This document shows, in pieces, positions 52,863 to 60,225 of a stretch of 64,000 nt of DNA (its first letter is position 1; each line of letters begins with the position of its first letter). Under the pieces are notes generated by a model. That model had not been told where the DNA came from. It saw only the letters and a list, made by a program, of their open reading frames with translations, and searched no databases. The position numbers and the translations under genes are program-made. The DNA lies in NCBI GenBank assembly GCA_963801475.1, contig CAWDEX010000001.1:372001-436000 (forward strand), in the 5' to 3' direction. The DNA is from DAOMFB01 sp963801475. GTDB lineage: Bacteria > Acidobacteriota > Thermoanaerobaculia > UBA5066.

Positions 52863-54047
52863 TCAGCTGGTTACGGGCCTTCGACAGAGGACGGCTCGCG
52901 GGTCCCGCGCGTAGAGGACGGGCACCGCCCAGTCGAGCGCCTCCTCGCCGAGGTCGGTTCCGAGCCCCACGCGCCCTTCGCGCAGCGCGGCTCCGACGGA
53001 AAGCCCGTCCGCGAGCGCGGAGTAGAAGTGCGCCGCGAAGGCCGCGGCAGCGTCGTCGAAGACGCGGTACTGGTTGGCGGCGACGGCGGGGAGGCCTCCG
53101 TGAGCGAGCGCGGGCGCGACGCCCCGCAGGAAATCGTGCCGTCCACCGCGCCCGCTCTCGCAGGCGTTCAGGACGGCGAGCAGCAGGCCGCGTCCCGCTG
53201 CGAGGCGGGCGAGGACGGCGGCGGGGAGGCGCTTCGTCCGGCCGCGAGCGTCCTCGAGGAGGAGGGCGCCACTCCGCGACGCCTCGTCGAACTCGCCGTG
53301 ACCGACGAAGTGGAGGACGTCGTAACGACCCGTCCGGAGCCGGGCATGAAGCGCCTCGGCCGTCGTATCCGGAAGAACGTCGAGCACCGCCCTGCCCTTT
53401 GCGAGCAGCGAACCGAAGGCGGCCCGGATTCCCGCCTCCTCCTTCTTCGCCGCGACCGGTGGCAGGCCGGCCGGGCGCGCGGCTGCGAAGAGGATGCGGA
53501 GCGGCCCGCGACGCGGACGGGGTGGATCGGCCGGAACCGTGGAGAAGACGTTCCGGACGAAGGTCGCGGCCCCATGCGTGAGAAAGGCCTTCCTCGACGG
53601 GTCGAAGGCAAGTTCCCACGGCTTGTCGGCGATCCAGTCCAGCGCCGACGTGAAGACGACGTCCACCGGGGCGTGCGGCGAACGGGCCAGGGCCGCGTCC
53701 CAGAGGCGTCGGACGTCGCCGGGAAAGAGCGTCTCGAAGAGGGCCGTGCCGTACCGGATCAGCTCGCGCTCGCCGGGGAGGGATGCGAGCGGGGCTCGTC
53801 CGTCGAGGGCCCGGAGCAGCCTCTCGTGAAGCTCCACGATCCGGCGCATCCGTTCGCCGGCCGCCCCCCCTTTCGTCTCGAAGGGGGTGACGACGGTGGC
53901 GCCGGCGTACGACGCGACGAGCTGCGCCCGCGAGAGGGAGTCGCCGGGCGCGAGGACGACGAGGTCGAACCGGCCGGGCGGCGGGGCGGGGGCCCGCACA
54001 GCCCTGGCCCGGTCGACCGTGACGCGTCGCGCTCGGGGAACCGCCAT
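52863..54047 (-). CDS. CHAT-domain (caspase-like) protein
   Basis: A 394-residue protein. The C-terminal CHAT domain has the catalytic pair His250 (VLHFVGHGEF) and Cys296 (VLNACESG), with flanking strands typical of caspase-like CHAT peptidases and the late GLPAVAANQYRVFDDAAAAFAAHFY segment. The N-terminal 190 residues are mixed alpha/beta (FDLVVLAPGDS, PWELAFDPSRKAFL) and probably a partner-binding region. CHAT proteins act in stress-, defence- and death-related pathways. It lies 104 bases downstream of the dynamin-like gene on the same strand and is probably co-transcribed with it under the fluoride riboswitch. Confidence 0.82.
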   Translation of the reverse strand: MAVPRARRVTVDRARAVRAPAPPPGRFDLVVLAPGDSLSRAQLVASYAGATVVTPFETKGGAAGERMRRIVELHERLLRALDGRAPLASLPGERELIRYGTALFETLFPGDVRRLWDAALARSPHAPVDVVFTSALDWIADKPWELAFDPSRKAFLTHGAATFVRNVFSTVPADPPRPRRGPLRILFAAARPAGLPPVAAKKEEAGIRAAFGSLLAKGRAVLDVLPDTTAEALHARLRTGRYDVLHFVGHGEFDEASRSGALLLEDARGRTKRLPAAVLARLAAGRGLLLAVLNACESGRGGRHDFLRGVAPALAHGGLPAVAANQYRVFDDAAAAFAAHFYSALADGLSVGAALREGRVGLGTDLGEEALDWAVPVLYARDPRAVLCRRPVTS

Positions 54048-54150
54048 CGGTCGGGAAGTCTAGCCGCCTGGCGTGCCGCTCGTTTTTCCGGGAGGATCGT
54101 CTCGAGCCGTGAGGTCGGCTCGGAGGCCCCCGGAGTCCCTCGGAGAGGAC

Positions 54151-55866
54151 TCAATCTCCGCCTCCTGCGGCCTCGACGCTCCGGCGGAGGGAATCGAGCC
54201 GAGACAGCTCGGCGCTGACGCTCGCCTCGCCTTCGGCGCGGCGCGCCTGAGCACGGTCGAGGGCGGCCGACGCGGAGCGGGCGGCCTGGGAGAGTCGGCT
54301 GCGGATTTCCGCTTCGAGGCGCCGCCGGCTTTCGCGGACGAGGTCGATCAGGTCGTTCTGGACGCGTGCGCTGTTCGACGAAAGGAGGCGCTTGAGGTAG
54401 GCCTCGGCGGCAGCGTCGGCCGCGGAACGAAGGCTCTTCCGGGTCCGCAAGAAGTCGAAAGCTGCGAAGAGCGGTGCCGGCTCGGAAACCGCGAGAAGCT
54501 CGGTGAACTGAAAGCGCGATCGCGCGCGAAAGCCGGTTTCGCGGCTGAGTCCGGCCTCCGGCTCATCCAGGCCCGGCTCGCCTTCCCCGAGGAAACGGGC
54601 GAGGAAGCGGTTGCCCAGCGTCACGAAGTGGTCGGTTCCCTCGCCGTAGAGGGTCTCGGCCGCCGGGCGCACGACCTCGGCCCACGAGGAGAGCCTCCGG
54701 GATGCGATCGTCCGGGCTGTCCCTGCGGCGATCTCGTGAATCTTCGGCGAGTCCGGCAGGGTCTCGAGGGTGCGGTGAAGCTCCTCGCCCGCCGCTCGGA
54801 GGGCTCTGGCGAGGAACGCCTCGCGGTCGGCCCTCACATGAGCGGCGATCCGGTCTTCCTCCGCGGCAAGGAGGTAACCGAGATCGCCGAGCGCGCGCTC
54901 CGCGTCGGCGAGAGCGGCTTCGAGGTTCGAAAGACGCCGTTCGGACTCTTCGACGGGACGGAGAAGGGCCCCGCGCAGCTCGTCGATCTCGTGGAGGAGG
55001 CGCTGCGAAAGGCGCCTCACGGCGCGCGCGGCCGCGGAGCGGACCAGGTCGGCTCCCGAGTCGCGCGCGAGGCTTTCCAGGGATCGGACCAGAGCGTCCC
55101 AGTCGCGCGCCGGCCCCTCGCCCCGGAGGCGCTCCGCCGCGCTGATCGAAAGAAGCGACACCGGCCGCTTCAGGCGGGAAGCGAGGATCCGCTCGGCGAA
55201 ACGCGCGGCTTCGGTGCTCTCCGAATCCGGAAGCCGGTCTGCTTTGTTGAGGATGAATACAAGGTGATGCACCCCGCGGGCGGCTTCTTCGGCAAGGGCG
55301 AGCTCATCGCCGGACAGCGGGGGGTCGGCGCCGAGGACGACGAGCGCGGCATCGACGTGCGGGAGGAAGTCACGCGTCGCCGCGGTGTTGCCCGCGAAGA
55401 CCGAGCCGATGCCGGGCGTGTCCACGAGGCACATCCCGCCGGCGAGGAGCGCGCTTGGCAGGAAGACTTCCGCCACGACGAGCCCCCGCCGGTTCTCGGG
55501 GTTCTTTTCCTCGGTGACGTACTCGGGAATCTCGGCGAGCGCGATCTGCCGGACCTCGCCTCCCGAGAGCCGGACCCGCGCCTCGGCGACCGGGCCGTAC
55601 CGCAGAATCGTGACGGTCGACGTCACGGGGACGACTCCCGCGGGAAGAATCTCGCTACCGGCGAGTGCGTTGAGGAGCGTCGACTTCCCTCTCTTGAATT
55701 CGCCGAGGCAGACGACGTAGAAGAGCCCTTCGGCGACGCGAGCGGCGACGGCGGCGGCCTCTTCAGCGAGTGCGTTGACACCGGCCGCGCGGGCGGCATT
55801 CTCGAGCACTTCGAGGGGACCGACGGGTGCGGCGGCCTTTTTCTTCGTGGGGTCCGGGACCGGCAT
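54151..55866 (-). CDS. dynamin-like GTPase
   Basis: A 571-residue protein with a full dynamin-type G domain: P-loop GEFKRGKS (55-62), the switch-I region PVTSTVT (80-86), G3 DTPG (149-152) and G4 NKAD (207-210). The remainder is long amphipathic helices (about 280-570) such as LSNLEAALADAERALGDLGYLL, as in bacterial dynamin-like proteins that bind and reshape membranes. No clear membrane helix is seen, so lipid contact would be through a helical tip. Its Shine-Dalgarno TAGGAG lies in the expression hairpin of the riboswitch upstream. CHAT follows in the same direction. Confidence 0.85.
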   Translation of the reverse strand: MPVPDPTKKKAAAPVGPLEVLENAARAAGVNALAEEAAAVAARVAEGLFYVVCLGEFKRGKSTLLNALAGSEILPAGVVPVTSTVTILRYGPVAEARVRLSGGEVRQIALAEIPEYVTEEKNPENRRGLVVAEVFLPSALLAGGMCLVDTPGIGSVFAGNTAATRDFLPHVDAALVVLGADPPLSGDELALAEEAARGVHHLVFILNKADRLPDSESTEAARFAERILASRLKRPVSLLSISAAERLRGEGPARDWDALVRSLESLARDSGADLVRSAAARAVRRLSQRLLHEIDELRGALLRPVEESERRLSNLEAALADAERALGDLGYLLAAEEDRIAAHVRADREAFLARALRAAGEELHRTLETLPDSPKIHEIAAGTARTIASRRLSSWAEVVRPAAETLYGEGTDHFVTLGNRFLARFLGEGEPGLDEPEAGLSRETGFRARSRFQFTELLAVSEPAPLFAAFDFLRTRKSLRSAADAAAEAYLKRLLSSNSARVQNDLIDLVRESRRRLEAEIRSRLSQAARSASAALDRAQARRAEGEASVSAELSRLDSLRRSVEAAGGGD

Positions 55867-55872
55867 GGACGG

Positions 55873-55932
55873 CTCCTACCTTTGGTAGGAGTCATCAGCC
55901 CAAATGGCGGTTCCGGCGGACTCCATCGCCTC
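55873..55932 (-). promoter_or_regulatory. fluoride riboswitch controlling the dynamin-like GTPase
   Basis: On the minus strand, about 55930 to 55884 carries the crcB-motif aptamer. GGCGATGGAGTCCGCC has a pseudoknot GGCG/CGCC and GGAGTC, which pairs with GACTCC at the 3' end. Next come AACCGCC and a short stem-loop, then the invariant GGCTGATGACTCCTACC. The last eight bases (CTCCTACC, 55891-55884) can instead pair perfectly with GGTAGGAG (55880-55873), which is the ribosome-binding site six bases from the dynamin start. Fluoride binding should free the site and turn translation on. Confidence 0.9.
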
Positions 55933-55943
55933 TGTTGCCGACG

Positions 55944-55949
55944 ATTATA
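55944..55949 (-). promoter_or_regulatory. -10 box for the riboswitch transcript
   Basis: A perfect TATAAT on the minus strand lies 13 bases before the aptamer, with TGACGT 18 bases upstream as a weak -35. Transcription would start about 55937, so the whole 5' leader is aptamer plus expression platform. The complement (ATTATAGA) could also serve the divergent crcB. Confidence 0.6.
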
Positions 55950-55978
55950 GAGAGCCTGGGTCTGCTAACGTCACGCCC

Positions 55979-56362
55979 GTGCGGCCCGGCCTCCTGGTCC
56001 TCGTCTTCGTCGGCGGCGGAATCGGATCGGTCCTGAGGTATGCCCTCGCGACGGCCGTCCAGCGAGGCTCGCCCGGCCCGTTCCCTTCGGGGACGCTCGC
56101 CGTGAACCTCCTCGGCTCCTTTGCCATCGGGCTCGTCGGCGCGCTGGGGCTCGAGCGCGCGGCGATCTCGCCGGAGGCGCGCGTCTTCCTGATGGTCGGG
56201 CTCCTCGGGGGCTTCACCACGTTCTCGTCGCTCGTGTGGGAGGCGCTCGGCCTTCTCTCCGTGCGCGACGTCCTGCGCGCCACGCTCTACGTCGCGGGCT
56301 CGGTCTTTCTCGGCCTGCTCGGCGCCTGGCTCGGACGGCTTCTCGGAAGGATGGGGACATGA
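55979..56362 (+). CDS. crcB: fluoride channel CrcB/Fluc
   Basis: A 127-residue protein with four membrane helices. Conserved elements are GGGIGSVLRYAL, GTLAVNLLGSFAIG (Asn of the pore) and GGFTTFSSLVWE (the Phe-box region and TFS). It exports fluoride passively as an antiparallel dimer. GTG 55979 is chosen because the protein then starts at the normal length; an upstream ATG at 55904 would begin inside the antisense of the riboswitch. No clear Shine-Dalgarno precedes it, so it may be nearly leaderless. It is divergent from the riboswitch-controlled dynamin gene. Confidence 0.9.
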   Translation: MRPGLLVLVFVGGGIGSVLRYALATAVQRGSPGPFPSGTLAVNLLGSFAIGLVGALGLERAAISPEARVFLMVGLLGGFTTFSSLVWEALGLLSVRDVLRATLYVAGSVFLGLLGAWLGRLLGRMGT

Positions 56363-56712
56363 AGGACCTGAAGACGGCGAAGCTCCTCCGGATCCACGTC
56401 GGCGAGGCGGACCGGGCCCGCCGCCAGCCGCTCTACGAGGTCCTCGTGGCCGAGGCGCGCGCCGCCGGCCTCGCCGGCGCGACCGTCATGCGGGGCATCG
56501 AGTCGTACGGCGCTTCCAGCATCGTCCACCGCTCCCGCCTCGTCGAGCTGTCCGAGGACCTGCCGGTCGTCGTCGAGATCGTCGACGCCGAGGAGAGGGT
56601 GCGCGCTTTTCTCGAGCGGATCGACCCCCTCCTCGAGGAAGCCGGCTGCGGTGTTCTCATGACGATGGAGACCGTGGAGGTCGTGAGGTACGCCGCCAAG
56701 AAGAAGGCCTGA
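56359..56712 (+). CDS. DUF190 protein, CrcB partner
   Basis: A 117-residue PII-like DUF190 protein: AKLLRIHVGEADRARRQPLYEVLVAEARAAGLAGATVMRGIESYG, with the conserved H of IHVG and the GATVxRGxxGYG-type loop. Its ATG overlaps the crcB stop as ATGA. DUF190 proteins are regularly found beside crcB and are thought to bind nucleotides or regulate transport. It ends seven bases before the convergent NHL gene. Confidence 0.88.
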   Translation: MKDLKTAKLLRIHVGEADRARRQPLYEVLVAEARAAGLAGATVMRGIESYGASSIVHRSRLVELSEDLPVVVEIVDAEERVRAFLERIDPLLEEAGCGVLMTMETVEVVRYAAKKKA

Positions 56713-56719
56713 CGGCCGC

Positions 56720-57856
56720 TCAGCGCGCGGCCTTCTCCACCTTCCGGATCCGGACGTTTCCGGCGTCGAGAACGTAGAGGTTGCCGTCCCGGTCGAAAGC
56801 CAGCGCCGTGGGGTGGCGGAGCTGGGCCTTCGCGGCGGGGCCGCCGTCGCCCGAGAACCCGGCCGTCTGCGTCTGGCCGAACCGGTCGTGCCGGCCGCTC
56901 CCGACGCGCGTCTCGATGACGCCCGACTTCGCGTCGACGCGTCGAACGGCGTTGTTGTCCCAGTCGATGAACCAGACGTTGTCGTCGCCGTCGACGGCGA
57001 TCGAGGTCGGCTGGGAGATCCGTGCCTCGAGAGCAGGTCCCCCGTCGCCGGAGTAGCCGGGGATTCCCGTCCCGGCGACTCGGGACAGCTCGCCGGTCGC
57101 GGGGTTCACCTTCATCAGCGCATGGTGCCCGGTGACCGAGAAGACCAGCTCCCCCTTCGACGTGAATCGCGCCGAGCTCGGGAACGGAAGGCCCGTTCCG
57201 CTCCCCGTCTTCGCGTCGCGGCGGAATTCGGTCGTCCCGTTTCCGACGACGGTGCTCACGAGGCCCGTCTTTGCGTCGATCCGGAGGAGGCGTCCGGCGT
57301 AGGACTCGACGACGAAGAGGTTTCCCGCCGGATCGAAGACGATGCCGAGCGGGCGTCCGAAGGGAGTCTCCTTCGCCGGCAGGCCGTCTTTCGTGAAGAT
57401 CGCCTGTCTCGTCCCGGCGAACGTCTCGATGACACCGCTCTTCCGGTCGATGCGCCGGATCCGGTTGTTGCCGAGGTCCGAGACGAAGAGGTTTCCGTCC
57501 CGGTCGAAGGCGAGATCTCCGGGTTCCCGGAGCTTTGCGGCCACGGCCGGACCGCCGTCGCCGGAAAAGCCGGGCTCTCCGGTCCCCGCCACGGCGGCGA
57601 GGAGGCCCGTCTTCCGGTCGATCCGCCAGACGCGCGCCGCTCTCGTGTCGGAGACGTAGAGGTTTCCGTCGCGGTCGACGACGAGCCCGGCGGGCGTTCC
57701 CTCGCTGAAAGTGAAAGGCGAGGAGTAGGCGGGGGTCCCTTCGACGGCGGGCTCGAGCCGCCCGTTTCCGGCGATCGTCGTGATCGTCTGGGCCCCGAGC
57801 GGGAGCGCTGCCGCGATGAGGGCCACGCAGGCCGACGGGGAAAGGAAGCGCTTCAC
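56720..57856 (-). CDS. secreted NHL-repeat beta-propeller
   Basis: A 378-residue protein with a signal peptide ending PLGAQ (about residue 23) and about six NHL/SMP-like repeats, each reading roughly DRDGNLYVSD..NxxRVWRID followed by TIAGNG or VAGTGEPGFSGDGGPA. The propeller probably binds a protein or sugar partner outside the cell. No enzymatic domain is attached. It lies ten bases downstream of the cardiolipin synthase gene on the same strand and may share its transcript. Confidence 0.85.
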   Translation of the reverse strand: MKRFLSPSACVALIAAALPLGAQTITTIAGNGRLEPAVEGTPAYSSPFTFSEGTPAGLVVDRDGNLYVSDTRAARVWRIDRKTGLLAAVAGTGEPGFSGDGGPAVAAKLREPGDLAFDRDGNLFVSDLGNNRIRRIDRKSGVIETFAGTRQAIFTKDGLPAKETPFGRPLGIVFDPAGNLFVVESYAGRLLRIDAKTGLVSTVVGNGTTEFRRDAKTGSGTGLPFPSSARFTSKGELVFSVTGHHALMKVNPATGELSRVAGTGIPGYSGDGGPALEARISQPTSIAVDGDDNVWFIDWDNNAVRRVDAKSGVIETRVGSGRHDRFGQTQTAGFSGDGGPAAKAQLRHPTALAFDRDGNLYVLDAGNVRIRKVEKAAR

Positions 57857-57866
57857 CGCGTCATTC

Positions 57867-59156
57867 TCACAGAAGCGGGCTCAGCGCGCCCGCCGCGCGG
57901 TCCCCGAGACGATGCGGCCACGGCCGCCGGCTCCAGGCCGGCTGGACGATCTCGACGGCCGCGTCGAGGTCGCGCCGGAACTGCTCCTGGAGACGCCCCG
58001 CGGACGTCTCGTCCAGAAGGACGAGGTTGCACTCGGCATTGAAGTGAAACGACCGGAAGTCCATGTTCGAGGAGCCGACGACCGAGACGTAGCCGTCGGC
58101 GACGACGGTCTTGGCGTGGAGGACCGACGCGCCGTATTCGAAGATCCTGACGCCGCGGCGGAGGAGCTCCGCGAACAGGTCGTGACCGGCGTGCCGGACG
58201 ACCGGCACGTCGGTCCGTCCCGGCAGCAGGAGCCGGACGTCGACCCCGCGCTCCGCGGCCTCCCCGAGGATGTCCAGCGCCGCGCGGGCCGGAGCGAAGT
58301 AGGCATTGGTGAGCCAGACGTTCCGCCGCGCGGCGGCGAGGATCGCGGCAAGGGTCGAAGCGGACTCCGCGTGGCCGCGCCCCGGGCTCGAGTCGAGGAC
58401 GAGGACGGACGCGCCCGCGCGCGATGCGCGTTCGTCCCACGGGAGCGGTGGGATCGCAAAGGGCCGGCCCCCGGCGCGGTCCCAGCCTTCAGAGAAGACG
58501 ACGGCCATCTCCCACGCGGCGGGCCCTTCGAGCCGGGCGTGCGTGTCGCGCCAGGGAGGCTCCGCGGCGCCGCCGGCTGCGCCGTACTCGTCGGCCACGT
58601 TCATTCCGCCGGTGAAGGTCACGCGCCGGTCGGTGACGAGGATCTTCCGGTGGTCCCGGTACGGCTGGTACCAGAGGGCGGAGAAGATCGGGTGGAACAG
58701 CCGGACTTCGATGCCGGCCGCCGCCATCTCCCGCCAGAAGTCCGAGCGGGTCCCGAAGCTCCCCCAGGCGTCGGCGAGGACGCGCACGGTGACGCCCCGG
58801 CGGGCGGCCGACGCGAGCGCGCCGAAGAGGTCGCGGCCGGTCGCGTCGTCGCGGAGGATGTAGGCCTCGAGGAGGACCTCCTCGCGCGCCGCCGCGACGG
58901 CCTCCCGCATGGCGGCGAAGGCCTCCGCGCCGTCGAAGTAGAGCGTCACGGCGTTGCCCGGGAAGAGGGGCGCGTCGTCGATCCGGCGGAGGAGGACCTC
59001 GAACGACGGGTCCCGGACGCCGTCGGCGAGCCCCGCCGCGAGGCGGCCGACGCGCCGCGCGCGCAGATCCGGCGGCAGGACGCGGTAGGCGGCCGGCCTC
59101 AGGAACGGCTTGAGGAGGCGCGGGGCTCTCGGAAGACGCGGCCGAACGCGGGACAT
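57867..59156 (-). CDS. cardiolipin synthase (PLD family)
   Basis: A 429-residue phospholipase D-fold enzyme with two HKD motifs: HRKILVTDRRVTFTGGMN and HAKTVVADGYVSVVGSSNMD. The N-terminus is basic (PRLPRAPRLLKPFLRPA) and lacks the usual two membrane helices, as in ClsB-type enzymes, so it probably binds the membrane peripherally. It would join two phosphatidylglycerols (or PG and PE) to make cardiolipin. Cardiolipin could matter for the dynamin-like protein encoded nearby, but this is inference. Confidence 0.85.
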   Translation of the reverse strand: MSRVRPRLPRAPRLLKPFLRPAAYRVLPPDLRARRVGRLAAGLADGVRDPSFEVLLRRIDDAPLFPGNAVTLYFDGAEAFAAMREAVAAAREEVLLEAYILRDDATGRDLFGALASAARRGVTVRVLADAWGSFGTRSDFWREMAAAGIEVRLFHPIFSALWYQPYRDHRKILVTDRRVTFTGGMNVADEYGAAGGAAEPPWRDTHARLEGPAAWEMAVVFSEGWDRAGGRPFAIPPLPWDERASRAGASVLVLDSSPGRGHAESASTLAAILAAARRNVWLTNAYFAPARAALDILGEAAERGVDVRLLLPGRTDVPVVRHAGHDLFAELLRRGVRIFEYGASVLHAKTVVADGYVSVVGSSNMDFRSFHFNAECNLVLLDETSAGRLQEQFRRDLDAAVEIVQPAWSRRPWPHRLGDRAAGALSPLL

Positions 59157-59187
59157 GGCAGGATGAGAGCTACGTTAGCATCGCGGC

Positions 59188-60225
59188 GTGTCCGGGAAAC
59201 CGTCGGACTCTCCCCTTCACCACGAGATCGTGGAACAGCCCGAGGTCGTCGCCCGGTTCCTCGTGCGCGAAACGGCGCGCGTGGCGCGGTTGGCCGTCCC
59301 GATCCGGCGGGCGGGCGTCCGCTTCGTCCTCATCGCGGCGCGGGGCACCTCCGACAACGCCGCCCGCTACGCGCAGTACCTCTTCGGCGCGGTGGGCGGA
59401 CTTCCGGTGGCCCTGGCGGCCCCGTCGCTGACGACCCTCTACGGCCGCCCGCCGGACGCCCGCGGAGGGCTCGTCGTCGGGATCTCCCAGTCCGGCCGGT
59501 CGCCCGACATCGTCGAGACGGTGGCCGCCGCGCGACGCGCGGGAGTGCCCACGCTCGCGATCGTCAACGACCCGGAGAGCCCGCTGGCCCGCGCGGCGGG
59601 CGAGGTCCTCCCGCTCCACGCGGGCGCGGAGCGGAGCATCGCCGCGACGAAGACCTACACGGCGCAGCTGGCGGCGGTCGCGCTCTTCGCCCTCTCGCTC
59701 GCCGGGAAGCGGACGCTTCTGAAGGAGCTCTCCGCCATTCCCGGGGCGATGGCCGTGGCCCTCGCGACCGAGCCCGCCGTCCGCCGGATGGCGCGCCGCC
59801 TTGGCAAGGCGTCGCGCGCCGTGGTCCTCGCCCGCGGCGTCAACTACCCGACGGCGTGGGAGATCGCCCTGAAACTGAAGGAGCTCGCGTTGATCCTCGC
59901 CGAGCCCTACTCCTCGGCCGATTTCCAGCACGGCCCCATCGCGCTGGCGGAGCCCGACCTCCCGGCCGTCCTCGTCTCGGCGCCGGGCGGCCGCCCCGAA
60001 GGGGAGCTGATGGCGCTGGCGCGGCGGCTCCGCTCGCGCGGGAGCCCGCTCCTCCCGATCGGCCTTCCCGTGCGGGGCGCGATCCCGCTGCCCGAAGTTC
60101 CCGAGCTGCTGTCGCCCCTCGTGGCCGTCATCCCGGGCCAGCTTCTGGCCTTCCAGGCAGCCCGGGCGCGCGGCCTCGATCCGGACCGCCCGCGGGGACT
60201 CCACAAGATCACCGAGACGCGGTAG
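59188..60225 (+). CDS. SIS-domain sugar isomerase/deaminase (GlmS-C/AgaS-like)
   Basis: A 345-residue protein, GTG start. Two SIS domains are visible: first ARGTSDNAARYAQYLF with VGISQSGRSPDIVET, second VLARGVNYPTAWEIALKLKEL with YSSADFQHGPIAL, where the Glu-Leu-Lys helix and QHGP loop match the isomerase half of glucosamine-6-phosphate synthase. It lacks the glutaminase domain, so it is probably a glucosamine-6-phosphate deaminase (NagB-II) or sugar-phosphate isomerase. The last 17 bases overlap the convergent STT3-like gene. Confidence 0.82.
   Translation: MSGKPSDSPLHHEIVEQPEVVARFLVRETARVARLAVPIRRAGVRFVLIAARGTSDNAARYAQYLFGAVGGLPVALAAPSLTTLYGRPPDARGGLVVGISQSGRSPDIVETVAAARRAGVPTLAIVNDPESPLARAAGEVLPLHAGAERSIAATKTYTAQLAAVALFALSLAGKRTLLKELSAIPGAMAVALATEPAVRRMARRLGKASRAVVLARGVNYPTAWEIALKLKELALILAEPYSSADFQHGPIALAEPDLPAVLVSAPGGRPEGELMALARRLRSRGSPLLPIGLPVRGAIPLPEVPELLSPLVAVIPGQLLAFQAARARGLDPDRPRGLHKITETR

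Noticed and set aside
55904..55978. ATG 55904 as the crcB start
   Set aside because: It adds 25 residues without family similarity and would translate through the antisense of the riboswitch; GTG 55979 gives the usual CrcB length.
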